Virus record (IMG/VR): IMGVR_UViG_3300020118_000025
Location: 1 to 48,005 of that record
Source: a virus
Reading direction: 5' to 3' (one strand)
DNA: 48,005 bases
Under the pieces are notes generated by a model. The model was not told the origin of the DNA, made no database searches, and saw only the letters and a list, made by a program, of their open reading frames with translations. Each line of letters starts with the position of its first letter. Positions within the stretch are counted from its first letter, which is position 1. This document shows positions 1 through 9,051 of this stretch, piece after piece. The position numbers were made by a program, and so were the translations under genes.

Positions 1-127
1 GCAAACGAGTGACGCGACATTTCCGAGCTTGGTTACTATTTGCTTCCCGCCGGTAGCGATAAGCGTGAAATTATAGGTTGGGAAGTTACCTCGTATATCC
101 GAGATAACGATTGTATCGCCCAGTAGA
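1..127. repeat. Left copy of 127-bp terminal direct repeat (circle joint)
   Basis: Bases 1-127 are identical to 47879-48005. An exact 127-bp end overlap is what a de Bruijn assembler run at k=127 leaves on a circular contig, so this is best read as an assembly overlap. The tail fibre reading frame continues without a break across the joint, which supports circularity. A real short terminal repeat is possible but less likely. Confidence 0.95.
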
Positions 128-1272
128 GGCGATGCAGGTAGGTTAGCTCCAAATGCCCCGGCTATCGTGTCTACGTTGTAGCTCCCGATTTGAAGTGTAG
201 CCGTTGCAGCAAGGTATCTCCATTGCAGGATTGCCGCATCGGGGATAATGAGGCCATTGATTACCCATTTGTCGTATGCTGCGATGTAGGTTGCGGTAAT
301 GACCGATTGATTAGTGATATCGTTCGGCCGTGGTCCGCTCCCATCGCCCCGCACCAGCGGCTTTGCGCCAGCTCCAGCGTTAAGCGTTGGCGTGGTGGTC
401 AGGTTGTTTGCGCTGGGAAGAAAGCGCACGGTCTGGAAATTGGCGTAGGAAGTAGACGCTGGGATTGTGGCGATTACATAGGCATCTGCCGCACCAGTAT
501 CGGCCGCCCCACCGCCAACGCGCGAAGACGAGCGATCCGTATAATAGGTCGTGGAGATTGCCTTGGAGGCATCGCCGGAATTCTGGTTTGTCGAACTTGC
601 TTGCTGATAGCCCATATTCACGCCATCGCAATAAATTGAATCTGCCGATTGCTGCTTGATGGTTACGGCGCTACCGGACGCAATGCAGTTGACAAGATAT
701 GCTCCGGTCGTCTTGTTGACGACAAAATACTTACCAATCACTGATGGGAAATTGAGCGTGACATTGCTTGTCAGCGTGCCAGATACAACGATGACATCGG
801 CGGCAAGTTGGGCGGCGGTCAATGTTGTAGCACCGCCAGTGGTCGAGACTGCGACAGTGCTAAATGCCGCGCCGGCATAAGTACCCCACAGCGTGCCGAT
901 GCTCGACGGAGTACTGTTGAAATCTGTAGTGTTGTTGTTGACCAGGCTGACGTATGACGACAGGCTGTCATTGGATTGCAGGATCATGCCTTGCGGGTAG
1001 CCGCCCATCGCAGTAGACAGCGCCGCGTCGAATTGGTATTGACCGCCTGCATTGACCCAAACCGTGTGCGACATCAGATCGTAAAACAGGCCGTTGAAGT
1101 CGTCGCCAGATGGTGGGACACCGCCGGCCGTAATCGCTTGCATCGTAACGGCGGGGAAGCCCTCCGTGAACGATGCGTGATTCGTGCCAGTCGGCGCGTC
1201 TGGAATAGTGTTGCGCGTGCCCGAAACCGCGAAAGGCTTCGGGAAATTAGTCGGGCGTATTGGTGCTGGCAT
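1..1272 (-). CDS. Tail fibre protein, N-terminal and central part (runs off left edge)
   Basis: The gene starts at the ATG at 1272 and is still open at base 1. On the circle it continues at 47878 and stops at 47819, giving 443 aa. The N-terminus (MPAPIRPTNFPKPF) and the following stretch with GVPPSGDDFNGLFYD and WVNAGGQYQ match the attachment region of short phage tail fibres. The middle is a Ser/Thr/Gly/Ala-rich beta-type sequence and the end (GIEFKTWYDGANWRLF) resembles a fibre tip. It lies just after the DUF2612-like baseplate gene, the usual place for a host-binding fibre. The receptor cannot be inferred. Confidence 0.85.
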   Translation of the reverse strand, partial: MPAPIRPTNFPKPFAVSGTRNTIPDAPTGTNHASFTEGFPAVTMQAITAGGVPPSGDDFNGLFYDLMSHTVWVNAGGQYQFDAALSTAMGGYPQGMILQSNDSLSSYVSLVNNNTTDFNSTPSSIGTLWGTYAGAAFSTVAVSTTGGATTLTAAQLAADVIVVSGTLTSNVTLNFPSVIGKYFVVNKTTGAYLVNCIASGSAVTIKQQSADSIYCDGVNMGYQQASSTNQNSGDASKAISTTYYTDRSSSRVGGGAADTGAADAYVIATIPASTSYANFQTVRFLPSANNLTTTPTLNAGAGAKPLVRGDGSGPRPNDITNQSVITATYIAAYDKWVINGLIIPDAAILQWRYLAATATLQIGSYNVDTIAGAFGANLPASPLLGDTIVISDIRGNFPTYNFTLIATGGKQIVTKLGNVASLVC

Positions 1273-1275
1273 TTT

Positions 1276-1872
1276 TTAACCTGGGAAGAAAGTACCGTGA
1301 TCGAATGTCTGCAAATTGCTACCATCGAAACCAAATACATCAGTAGCTATTTGCTCGATAGTCACCAAGACACCGGCAGGATGCGGGATCACGCCAGATA
1401 TGGCAACTATAGCATATTCGTAGGGCAACAAATAAAACTCAAAGGTGAATTTCATCGTCATCGCGCCGGTGTCTTGGACATAGCAGCGGCCGCGCGATGC
1501 GAACAAACGAGTCAGCAGCGCATTCAAGCTTGGCGCGGTGCAGGTGGTAATGTTCGCCAGAGCCTTAATCAGAATGAGCGTGCGGAATGTCGCATTGTCG
1601 AGGATGTAGGTTCCAGCGGTGTACGTAAAGCCGCCGGGGTTTGTAATCCCGGCCGGAATATTCAGGTTGCGAGTCACGCCGACAATGCGACCCCATACGT
1701 CAAGGCCATAGTTGTTTAGCGTGGCGCCATCATCAAGCACATTCCAAACTGCCGCGTAGAAAGCATCAATGTCGGCATCGGGCGAGAAATATTGATTCAT
1801 CGAGTCGATCAACTGCATGATCGTCGGCGAGGTAGAATACTGGCTAAGGATCGTGTCCTGAACGTTTTTCAT
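1276..1872 (-). CDS. DUF2612-like baseplate protein (P2 gpI position)
   Basis: 198 aa. The N-terminal half (QYSTSPTIMQLIDSMNQYF, then DAFYAAVWNV and GLDVWGRIVGVTR) carries the LDxWGRIVG-type signature of DUF2612 proteins, which follow baseplate J in contractile-tail clusters and link the baseplate to fibres. It sits between the J-like gene and the tail fibre with only 3-nt gaps on either side, consistent with one late transcript. The assignment rests on motif and position. Confidence 0.8.
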   Translation of the reverse strand: MKNVQDTILSQYSTSPTIMQLIDSMNQYFSPDADIDAFYAAVWNVLDDGATLNNYGLDVWGRIVGVTRNLNIPAGITNPGGFTYTAGTYILDNATFRTLILIKALANITTCTAPSLNALLTRLFASRGRCYVQDTGAMTMKFTFEFYLLPYEYAIVAISGVIPHPAGVLVTIEQIATDVFGFDGSNLQTFDHGTFFPG

Positions 1873-1875
1873 ACG

Positions 1876-3093
1876 TTACACCAGCGTTACAGTGATGTCA
1901 GACGCCGAGATAGTCGGCTTCTGGTCAATACCCATCGTCACACTATCGAGCGTAGCCGTGCTAATGCCGAGCTTGAGCGACAGGATGGAAATTGCCGTTC
2001 CCGGAGTGGCAAGCGCAAGGATGGGAGAGTAGAACCGGCTCGCGTAGATCGCACTGCCGATGCGCGCCACGGTGCCGCCGTCGCCGCCGTTGAACGCCGA
2101 GACAATAGCAGCCTTAATGTTCGCCACCGCGCCGGCCGGAAGGTAGATATTGTTTGCCACCGATACAGCGAACTTGATCGGCGTCGATGCTGCCGCCTGA
2201 TATTTTACCGTGTATTGCGGCTGCGGAACGTTGTAGGAGGTATCGTAGATCGTCACGCTCGTGGCGCCGTTGTAGTCGCAGCCTGGAGCCTTCTTCGACC
2301 AGATAGCCGCCGCGATAGCCGCAGAAGCGCCGCCGGCCGCACAGACCCAAAGAGAGTGAGCAATCAGCGTCACGCTGCCGATGGTCACACTGCTGGCGGT
2401 TGGGTTCTCAGTCACATACACGTCGAGAACGTTCGGCACGTTGAACACGGCCGCCTTGATGGCTTGAATCGAGTTCTGCGCGTTGACGGCCACGGTCTGC
2501 TGACGGCGGTACTCGAATTGGCTTGGTGACTCTACATCGCTGCCGATCACGCCGGCCGCCACGTTGTTGACGCTATCCCATCCGGGGATCGTGCGGTAAA
2601 TCGCATTCAGGGTATTCGCCGGGCAGGCGATGGGGCCGGACGTTTGCGCGGAAAACGTGGTGGTGATGCTGCCGCCAACCGGGATTGTCACCGCCGAGAC
2701 GCACGAATAAATAGTTCCATCGGTTGCGATGGCTTGCGCGCCTACCGGGATAACCGTTCCTGTCAGCCCCATTACGGTAGCCGTCACCGATGTTGGAACG
2801 GCCGGCAGGCGGCTCATGAAGTAGATGCGCCCAAGACCATCCTGCCAGCGCCCGCTAGAGGTCTGCGGGTCGAACTGATTGCAGAGGAAGGCCACTTGCG
2901 CATTCTTGTCTGCGATGATGGCCGCTTGGCTTTGCGCGAGCTGGCCTTGTGGCGTGGACAGACCCGGATTAAGGTTGCCACCGAATGCCGCGTTTTGATC
3001 TGCCTGCACGCCAGCCAGGATAGCGGTTTCAGTCGGCAGCACCGGGCCGGTCGGGGAGAATACGATTGCTGGGACGCTTGTGGTGCCTGCCAT
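1876..3093 (-). CDS. Baseplate J-like protein (wedge component)
   Basis: 405 aa. It has the typical order of J/gp47-like proteins: an N-terminal helical region (ETAILAGVQADQNAAFGG, TPQGQLAQS), a central beta domain, a GWDSVNNVAAGVIGSDVES segment, an EYRRQ helix, and a C-terminal beta region with IKAAIVSAF. These proteins form baseplate wedges that join tube, sheath and fibres. It lies between gp25-like and DUF2612-like genes, the standard order. Confidence 0.88.
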   Translation of the reverse strand: MAGTTSVPAIVFSPTGPVLPTETAILAGVQADQNAAFGGNLNPGLSTPQGQLAQSQAAIIADKNAQVAFLCNQFDPQTSSGRWQDGLGRIYFMSRLPAVPTSVTATVMGLTGTVIPVGAQAIATDGTIYSCVSAVTIPVGGSITTTFSAQTSGPIACPANTLNAIYRTIPGWDSVNNVAAGVIGSDVESPSQFEYRRQQTVAVNAQNSIQAIKAAVFNVPNVLDVYVTENPTASSVTIGSVTLIAHSLWVCAAGGASAAIAAAIWSKKAPGCDYNGATSVTIYDTSYNVPQPQYTVKYQAAASTPIKFAVSVANNIYLPAGAVANIKAAIVSAFNGGDGGTVARIGSAIYASRFYSPILALATPGTAISILSLKLGISTATLDSVTMGIDQKPTISASDITVTLV

Positions 3094-3102
3094 TTTGAAT
3101 CC

Positions 3103-3453
3103 TTAGAATGTAACGTTGTTCTTCACGCCGGCTTGGTCGATGATCTGCACTTGCCCCGTAAGGTTGCGGCCCTCGAAAGAGGCGAACAGGCAAAGCGCCT
3201 TGACCACGCCCGGCACGGTCAGCGCCGCCGCCTCGATCTTCGCCTTAACGAATTGAAGGTTCGGGCGCACGCCAAAAATATCGCTGAAATACGGAATGCC
3301 TTGCGTAACGTCAAAATACGCCTCACCGAGAAACAGGCGGATTGCGCTTGCAACGTCCTGAGCCTCGGCATATGGATCGCTCGCAACCGACCAATCCCCG
3401 GCGGCATTTAAAATCAGATCCCAAGTGTCGGTCGCAACAATCATGGTATCCAT
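3103..3453 (-). CDS. gp25-like baseplate wedge protein
   Basis: 116 aa from the ATG at 3453, which overlaps the previous stop as TGATG; an upstream in-frame ATG at 3465 has no ribosome site. DPYAEAQDVASAIRLFLGE and DVTQGIPYFSDIFG match the gp25/W family of wedge proteins that help initiate sheath assembly. It lies directly before the J-like gene, the classical neighbour. Confidence 0.82.
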   Translation of the reverse strand: MDTMIVATDTWDLILNAAGDWSVASDPYAEAQDVASAIRLFLGEAYFDVTQGIPYFSDIFGVRPNLQFVKAKIEAAALTVPGVVKALCLFASFEGRNLTGQVQIIDQAGVKNNVTF

Positions 3454-4004
3454 CAGATCGTGCATCCAGGGAAGCTGGCCGCCGCGCTAGTGATGGCCGA
3501 TTGCAAGCCGCTCAACGCGGAAGTGATGCCCGAAACCTGCGATGTAAGGTTTGTTAGCTGCGACATAATCAGGTTGTAGTCGTGCTGAATGGCGGTAAGG
3601 TCTGCGCCCAGCGCAAGCGCCTGCTGCACGAAGCTTGCCGTGTTGGTAGCGCCGAAGCCTACCAGCACCAGCCCCTGAGCCTTGATATACGCGATGGCGC
3701 TTCCCAAGTCCGATACTGCGGCAGCGGTAGCCGACACGGTGCCAACAGCCGTGGTGGACGCCTGCGATGCCGACAGCGTGGCAATGTGCGATGTCAGCTT
3801 TGAAATCTGGTTGCCGATGTTCGTAATTTGAGTCGTTACGGCTGCAATCTGCGCAGTGGTCGAGGACAGCGTGGCGTTGACGGAGGCAGTCACGTCGGTA
3901 TGCATCGCTTGCAGTTCAGCGCATGACTTCGCCGCAGCGGCGCGGTGCGCCATGCTAGTAAAGTACGCCGTATTAACTACTGTCGATCCTTGCGGGATAG
4001 CCAT
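3453..4004 (-). CDS. Baseplate-region protein with Ser/Thr/Ala-rich heptads
   Basis: 183 aa, not recognised. The sequence is dominated by Ala, Ser, Thr and regularly spaced Ile/Leu/Val (for example TTAQIAAVTTQITNIGNQ), suggesting a long helical coiled coil. The only cysteines are Cys28 and one near the C-terminus. It is translationally coupled to the gp25-like gene and lies after the spike gene, so a structural baseplate or fibre-connector role is plausible but unproven. Confidence 0.7.
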   Translation of the reverse strand: MAIPQGSTVVNTAYFTSMAHRAAAAKSCAELQAMHTDVTASVNATLSSTTAQIAAVTTQITNIGNQISKLTSHIATLSASQASTTAVGTVSATAAAVSDLGSAIAYIKAQGLVLVGFGATNTASFVQQALALGADLTAIQHDYNLIMSQLTNLTSQVSGITSALSGLQSAITSAAASFPGCTI

Positions 4005-4011
4005 ATAGACC

Positions 4012-4683
4012 CTAGAAAATGTTTGTTACGATGCCGTCTTGCACTGTCACGGTCAGCCCCTCAACGGTGGTAAATGCGCCGCTCGCGCCATTGCCAACCG
4101 TTAGATTCTCGGATACCCCGACATTACCGTTGAACTGAACGAATGGTGCATTCGTCGTCCAGTCCATCGTATTCTGCGTGATCCGATCCGGCGAGCGTAT
4201 TTCAATTCCGCCGTTGTAAAACCGCATAAACTGCGTCGGCACGCCGTTGAGCAATCCACCGAAGTATATCCCATCGGAAAGGTCGTGAACACGCGCGGAG
4301 CCGGGATTTGATACCGATCTATTGGCCTTGAGCGAAGAAATGTCTTTGTCCGCGCACATCATAATGCCATAGTCGCCAACCTTGGGGTCAAGGATGATCG
4401 CATCAGTGCCGCCCTGCATTCGGAAATATGGGATGCCATGGATGACGCCATGGGGGATAGCCACACCGTCGCCAGTGATCTGATTAATCATCGGCTGCAC
4501 GTCCACGCGGCCAGCCATAGCCAACTCGCCGGCACTAGACACGGCGATTATTTTCACTGGGACGTTGAAGTTATTGCCGGCAAGGATACCCATCACCTTG
4601 AAGAAAAGCGCGTTGTATTCGCTCGACGTAGTTGATTGATCTAGGAACCCCGCCGCGCCTTCTTGATTCTCGTCATTGGGCAT
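4012..4683 (-). CDS. Baseplate spike protein, Gp138 N-terminal type (gpV-like)
   Basis: 223 aa from the ATG at 4683, preceded by GGAG with a 7-nt gap; a TTG six bases upstream is less well placed. The first part has an OB-fold-like region (VKIIAVSSAGELAMAGRVDVQP, then HGIPYFRMQGG and DPKVGDYGIMMCADKDIS), the signature of Gp138-N spike proteins, followed by a Gly/Asn/Thr-rich beta tip. It forms the central membrane-piercing spike. It overlaps the end of the hub gene by 11 nt. Confidence 0.85.
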   Translation of the reverse strand: MPNDENQEGAAGFLDQSTTSSEYNALFFKVMGILAGNNFNVPVKIIAVSSAGELAMAGRVDVQPMINQITGDGVAIPHGVIHGIPYFRMQGGTDAIILDPKVGDYGIMMCADKDISSLKANRSVSNPGSARVHDLSDGIYFGGLLNGVPTQFMRFYNGGIEIRSPDRITQNTMDWTTNAPFVQFNGNVGVSENLTVGNGASGAFTTVEGLTVTVQDGIVTNIF

Positions 4684-5539
4684 AGCCAAGCTCCATAGTG
4701 GTGAACCAAGGGCCGTCCGGCAGCTCGCACGAAAGGCTATGGGACAGGTTGATAATGCGCCATGTACCGCATGCCATTTGCACGGAGCTTGTCACTGCCA
4801 CGTCTTGCCATACTTCGATGTCGCCTCTGAATGCGTGCTTGATGGACATGCCCTTGCTAGACAGCGTGGGATAGCCAACCATGCCGGTTTCCTTCGATAC
4901 CTGCGGTTTCTCGCCGCCTACGCCTTTATCCTTGGGCGAGATAATCAGCTTTCCCTTGTCTACTATGTGGAATATCTCAGCCGCACGCGCGACGGCGCGA
5001 ATCTTGGACAGGGTAGTTCCTTGTAGGTAAGGGCTTTGCAAAGACTTCTGCACGCCGTAATCGACAAATTCTAGCTGCGCCTCCGTTGCGAGCGCCTGCA
5101 TTATCTCGGCTACATCGGTGGCGCCGTTGTAGCTTGTCGGGTTGACCGGCCGAAGCGCGGCCGACAATCCCGAATATGCGATGATATTGAAGCCAATATC
5201 TGGCGCGCTGTTGTAGTCGGCCCATGCGTCGAAGATCGTTCCTTGGAAGATATTCATCAAGCCCGACTCGTCGTCTCCAGCGTCAACAAAGATCGAATTC
5301 CGAAGGCGCACGCTTTTATTGATTGTGCCGATGCTCGTGAGCTGGTTGATAAGCGCGGGACTCAATCCCCATATTTTCGCCTGCACCATGCCCATTGTCT
5401 CGCCGCCGGGATTTTTCAACTCGGCCATGGCACGGAAGCCCTCAAGCTCCACTGTATCAGAGACGGTATCGCCAAAAGTCCCTTCGCCAAGCGAGACGGT
5501 GAACTTGATTTTCTTCTGCGTGAAGTCCGCGCCGCTCAT
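4673..5539 (-). CDS. Baseplate hub protein (gp27/gpD-like)
   Basis: 288 aa. It contains an N-terminal beta domain, the segment PGGETMGMVQAKIWGLS, then YSGLSAALRPVNPTSYNGAT and TLSKIRAVARAAEIFHIVDKG, typical of tail hub proteins that hold the spike trimer. It lies between the small plug gene and the spike gene, as in other small myophages. The start overlaps the upstream stop (ATGA). Confidence 0.78.
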   Translation of the reverse strand: MSGADFTQKKIKFTVSLGEGTFGDTVSDTVELEGFRAMAELKNPGGETMGMVQAKIWGLSPALINQLTSIGTINKSVRLRNSIFVDAGDDESGLMNIFQGTIFDAWADYNSAPDIGFNIIAYSGLSAALRPVNPTSYNGATDVAEIMQALATEAQLEFVDYGVQKSLQSPYLQGTTLSKIRAVARAAEIFHIVDKGKLIISPKDKGVGGEKPQVSKETGMVGYPTLSSKGMSIKHAFRGDIEVWQDVAVTSSVQMACGTWRIINLSHSLSCELPDGPWFTTMELGYAQ

Positions 5540-5826
5540 GGCAAATAGCTCAGAACGTAGCGGCTATCAAAGCCCGTGTATTGCGGGTCGCTCGTGCCTT
5601 GGGTATCGACAAACGCCAGATTGCCGACGAAGCCAAGGTATGGATAGCGCAGCAGCTTCACGCGGTCGCGGCAGATCATCGCCGTCACGATCTGCGTTTG
5701 CCCGATAGCGAGGTCAAGAAACAATCCTTCAGCCTTTTGATACAGCGCGATCTTGCACCGCTGGCCGGCGAGCGTAATCGAGAACGTTTGATACGGCACG
5801 TTTGCGAGGGGGATTACCTGCGTCAT
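5536..5826 (-). CDS. Small baseplate plug-like protein
   Basis: 96 aa. LANVPYQTFSITLAGQRCKIALYQK and the final SRYVLSYLP resemble the small DUF6983-type baseplate plug proteins found before the hub gene in small myophages. It overlaps both neighbours by 4 nt (ATGA), so it is translated as part of the baseplate set. The name is inferred from resemblance and position. Confidence 0.7.
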   Translation of the reverse strand: MTQVIPLANVPYQTFSITLAGQRCKIALYQKAEGLFLDLAIGQTQIVTAMICRDRVKLLRYPYLGFVGNLAFVDTQGTSDPQYTGFDSRYVLSYLP

Positions 5827-6464
5827 ACCATCCCCGATGTATCAAGTGTTTGGTCATCCACGGGCTGCAACTGGCCGCCAGATTGTGGGTCGAATGCATT
5901 GGGGAACTTGGGCGCAGCATAGGTCGAAGAGGCGGTTTTGCGCACCTCTTGGAACTGCATATGCGCGGTCAAGATTGTCGCGCCCTCGGTCGCCGAATGG
6001 CGGTAGGACAGGTTGACGCAGTTTGCATTGAGGATCGTATCGAGCGGTGTGAATATCGAATACAGGTCGATGGAGTCGCGCGCCAACTGCAAGGCCGTCA
6101 GGCATGTTGAGCGCCGCGCATCGCTTCCGCCGCAGTTAAGCACCACCTCAATATCGTAAGGCGTCGCCACTTTGTTGTAGGACGTAAAGCCGCCATCCTC
6201 AACCGGGAAGTTGGATATCTTGGCCGCGTTGGTGTAATCGACAGTGAAGACAGAATCATAGTCGGCGATTGGCTGGCCCTGCTCGTCGAATACGCCCCAC
6301 TTACTCGGATCGGCGCCGATAATGTCATCAAGCGCCTTACCGAAGCCAATCTTACCAAACGTCAGCGTGTCGAGAATAGCCGCGCCGCCCCGCAATAGCG
6401 CAGGCACGCCAGCCACTTGCGGGACTAGCGGATACAGCGCCTTGGGGATCAGGTCGATTGCCAT
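5823..6464 (-). CDS. Tail/baseplate hub-associated protein
   Basis: 213 aa. It has a hydrophobic Gly/Leu-rich start (IPKALYPLVPQVAGVPALLRGG), a central VFTVDYTNAAKISNFPVEDGGFTSYNKV segment and a C-terminal acidic tail. The phrase VEDGGFTSYNKV is typical of Dit/XkdP-like or DUF6046-like proteins made right after the tape measure. It probably caps the tube at the baseplate. It starts one base after the tape measure stop. Confidence 0.65.
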   Translation of the reverse strand: MAIDLIPKALYPLVPQVAGVPALLRGGAAILDTLTFGKIGFGKALDDIIGADPSKWGVFDEQGQPIADYDSVFTVDYTNAAKISNFPVEDGGFTSYNKVATPYDIEVVLNCGGSDARRSTCLTALQLARDSIDLYSIFTPLDTILNANCVNLSYRHSATEGATILTAHMQFQEVRKTASSTYAAPKFPNAFDPQSGGQLQPVDDQTLDTSGMV

Positions 6465-8432
6465 TTAACGGATACCAGTGTTTGCTTGCATGGCCGAATT
6501 ATACTTCTCAATCGCCGGCTTGATTTCCTTTGCGATACCCTTCGCATCCGTTGCCTGAGTAACGATGGTCACGCCGCCGTTGATAGTAGTATCGCTGGTG
6601 TTCGTGCTGGTGCGGCTGTTGTCAGTTCGGTTAGCGATAGACTGGTTGGAGCCGACAGGCATCGCAGCCGATGCCAAAGCATTCGACTTCTGCATGCCCA
6701 ATTCAATCTGAGTAGCAAAGGCTCTACGCATGCGGTCATTGGCTTCGTCTTCGCCTGGGCGCTCGTAGTACCGGCGATGAACTTCGGCGGCCTCTGCTGC
6801 CGTCTTGGTGCCGCGTATGCGCGCCCCCGCTGCCGTCTCGCTGCCCTTGGTCAGCTCATAGTTTTGGAACTCAAGCTGCTGGTCAAGCGATGACCCTTTG
6901 AGCGGGCGGCCGGCCCATTTCTCAAAGTTGGCGATACGGTCTTTCGACAGCCATTGCGCAATGCCTCGCGCGCCAGACGTTGGATTGACTGCATCAGGGT
7001 CTAGGCGCGATTCCTGTACCAGACTGCCAACCATTCCGGCGGCCTGCGCCTGAGTCCAGCCCATAGACATCAGTTTCTTGGTCGAGTATTTAGCGCGATC
7101 CATAATCGTGCCGTCCACTGGCGCCGAAAGCGCCGGCTTCTTCTGTCCTGCCCCATACAGGTCTTGCCCCATGTTGTCGCGTACAAATTCTTTTGCCGAC
7201 TGCACGCCGAACGATGCGAGAGTACGAGCAAGCGCCATTTCGATACCGTCAGCGATAGACTTCGCCGCGCCGTTTGAAACTGGCTCAACCTTCACGGGCT
7301 TGCCGGTTGCGCGATTGTCAGTATCGAGATTTTCCTTTTGGCCGAATCGGAAAGCCCCAACCATCTTCGTAACACCCGGCGTCTGAATCTTTGTGTTGCC
7401 GGTGAACTCGTCCCACCGATTTATCACATTGGTAAGATTATCCGCGATGGATTTTACCGATGCGGCGAACTCCTTCGCACCATCGGTAATAGCCTTCCAG
7501 TCGATATTGCGAATGAAGTTGACGAGCGTATCGCCCAGCTTCTGAATGCCTTCCTTGTTCGAACCAAGTTGCCCAGCCCATTCGGCGAACTTGGAGACAA
7601 TATCTGTGATGGCCGGCGCAAGCGCCAAGATGACTTTCATAAAAGTCGATTGCAGCGACTGCGTGAAGTTCAGCCAGCTATTCTTGAGCTTGAGCGCTTC
7701 GGCCGCATTCTCGGCGGTTACGGCCGAGTTCTTGCGCTGCGCATCAACAAGTTTTGCAATCGCTTCTGGCCCCTGCTTTATAAGGTCGAATTGATCCTCA
7801 ACGATGCCCATTTCGCGTGCCATCAACGCGGCCTTGCCGGGGTCTATGGCGAACATATCGGCCACGATCTTAGACCGGGCGAGCAGGTACGTATTGCCGT
7901 CTTTCAGGTCGCTTGAGTTGCCGCCGAATCGAAAGAACGATTGCAGGCTCTCGCTTGCGCCAAAGCCAAGCTTGAGCTGCGCCAGCGTATTTGCCGACTC
8001 TTTGAACTGTGCTGTCATGCCGGCAGCGCTACCGTTCGCGCGCTCGGATGCATGTTGCCAAGCGCTGATATCCTCGGTCGTCATCCGCAGATTAGCGGAT
8101 AAAAAACCAAGGCTGGCGGCGCCATTGATAGTATTTTCCACGAACGACTTGAAGCCCATGCCGGCAGTGAACAGCGCGGCGATTTTCAGCACTTCATTGC
8201 GGACGGTCTTAAATCCTTCAACCGTCTTCTTGGCGCGGTCGTCAGATTCCCGCTGACGCTTCTTTTCAGCCTCAGAAAGACGCCGATCTTGATTTTCTCG
8301 GTCACGGCTATTGCGATTGGTATTGTTCGCAAGGTCTTGCTGCGTGCGCCGAACGCGGACGGAGTTCCGGTCGAAGTTCGACGTGTCCATGCCGATTGTT
8401 ACTAAAAATGCATCGATCACGCTTGCGGCCAT
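6465..8432 (-). CDS. Tail tape measure protein with C-terminal tail lysozyme domain
   Basis: 655 aa. The N-terminus (VIDAFLVTIGMDTSNFDRN) is the usual tape-measure start, followed by a charged helical stretch and a hydrophobic segment near residue 80 (KIAALFTAGMGFKSFVENTI). Roughly residues 445-580 form a phage tail lysozyme domain (GWTQAQAAGMVGSLVQESRLDP, GARGIAQWL, LDQQLEFQNYEL), with the Glu of QESRLDP as likely catalytic acid, for local peptidoglycan cutting during DNA injection. The modest length implies a fairly short tail. Confidence 0.9.
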   Translation of the reverse strand: MAASVIDAFLVTIGMDTSNFDRNSVRVRRTQQDLANNTNRNSRDRENQDRRLSEAEKKRQRESDDRAKKTVEGFKTVRNEVLKIAALFTAGMGFKSFVENTINGAASLGFLSANLRMTTEDISAWQHASERANGSAAGMTAQFKESANTLAQLKLGFGASESLQSFFRFGGNSSDLKDGNTYLLARSKIVADMFAIDPGKAALMAREMGIVEDQFDLIKQGPEAIAKLVDAQRKNSAVTAENAAEALKLKNSWLNFTQSLQSTFMKVILALAPAITDIVSKFAEWAGQLGSNKEGIQKLGDTLVNFIRNIDWKAITDGAKEFAASVKSIADNLTNVINRWDEFTGNTKIQTPGVTKMVGAFRFGQKENLDTDNRATGKPVKVEPVSNGAAKSIADGIEMALARTLASFGVQSAKEFVRDNMGQDLYGAGQKKPALSAPVDGTIMDRAKYSTKKLMSMGWTQAQAAGMVGSLVQESRLDPDAVNPTSGARGIAQWLSKDRIANFEKWAGRPLKGSSLDQQLEFQNYELTKGSETAAGARIRGTKTAAEAAEVHRRYYERPGEDEANDRMRRAFATQIELGMQKSNALASAAMPVGSNQSIANRTDNSRTSTNTSDTTINGGVTIVTQATDAKGIAKEIKPAIEKYNSAMQANTGIR

Positions 8433-8436
8433 GGCG

Positions 8437-8604
8437 TCAGTCTTTCGGCTTATTCAGGGTTCTTGTATTCGCGTTGTCAACAGCGATGATTTCAATCATG
8501 TCGTGCATGTCTTGCGTGCCATATACCGTGTCTAACTCGTGCAGAGTTGCCAATCGACGAGAAACAATTGTGCCGATCATCGCCGGCACATTTGCATACT
8601 CCAT
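8437..8604 (-). CDS. Second tail assembly chaperone-like ORF (55 aa)
   Basis: A 55-aa frame starting MEYANVPAMIGTIVS and ending at 8437. Its ATG at 8604 overlaps the stop of the upstream gene as TAATG, so it is translationally coupled. Position between tube/chaperone and tape measure is that of the second (G-T-like) chaperone product. No obvious slippery heptamer is seen before the upstream stop, so reinitiation rather than frameshifting is suggested. Confidence 0.7.
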   Translation of the reverse strand: MEYANVPAMIGTIVSRRLATLHELDTVYGTQDMHDMIEIIAVDNANTRTLNKPKD

Positions 8605-9050
8605 TAGCTCTGGGCCGGAACCTTCGCCTCCGACTCCGAAGTCGATTGCAACTCGGAAGTAAAAGGGCGGGTGTGCATCAGGAAGACGGCCTTTTGCAGC
8701 TGGAATACGGTAGATATTTCCTCAACGTCCGTGTCCCAAAAGATACGGCGCTCCATGCCGGGCTTGTTTGGCTCGTATGTGATGGTCACACATTCGAGCA
8801 TTTCATCGAGCAAAGGCTCGGCGCTCTCAAATGGGATGCCCGCCATGAAGGCATTCAAGCCCATAACGGCAAGGCCTGCCATGCCTGCCGATGCGATGTT
8901 GTCAGGGATTGACGCGCCGGCCGCTCCCATGGCAAACAACGCGCGACAAGCCCACTTATGGCCCGGACGGGAAAACATTTCGGTCAGGATAAAAGTCTTG
9001 CCTTTATCCCGGCCAAAAGTACCAATGAAGGTTTCGACTGTGCGCGCCAT
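8604..9050 (-). CDS. Tail assembly chaperone-like protein
   Basis: 148 aa from the ATG at 9050, two bases after the tube stop. TFILTEMFSRPGHKWACRALFAM and the acidic SAEPLLDEMLECV segment resemble small chaperones that coat the tape measure before tube polymerisation. Order tube - this gene - 55-aa ORF - tape measure is the standard arrangement. Assigned from order and weak motif similarity. Confidence 0.72.
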   Translation of the reverse strand: MARTVETFIGTFGRDKGKTFILTEMFSRPGHKWACRALFAMGAAGASIPDNIASAGMAGLAVMGLNAFMAGIPFESAEPLLDEMLECVTITYEPNKPGMERRIFWDTDVEEISTVFQLQKAVFLMHTRPFTSELQSTSESEAKVPAQS

Positions 9051-9051
9051 G

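Noticed and set aside
8604-8700. Programmed frameshift joining the two tail chaperone ORFs
   Set aside because: No slippery heptamer was seen near the end of the first ORF; the TAATG overlap explains coupling without it.
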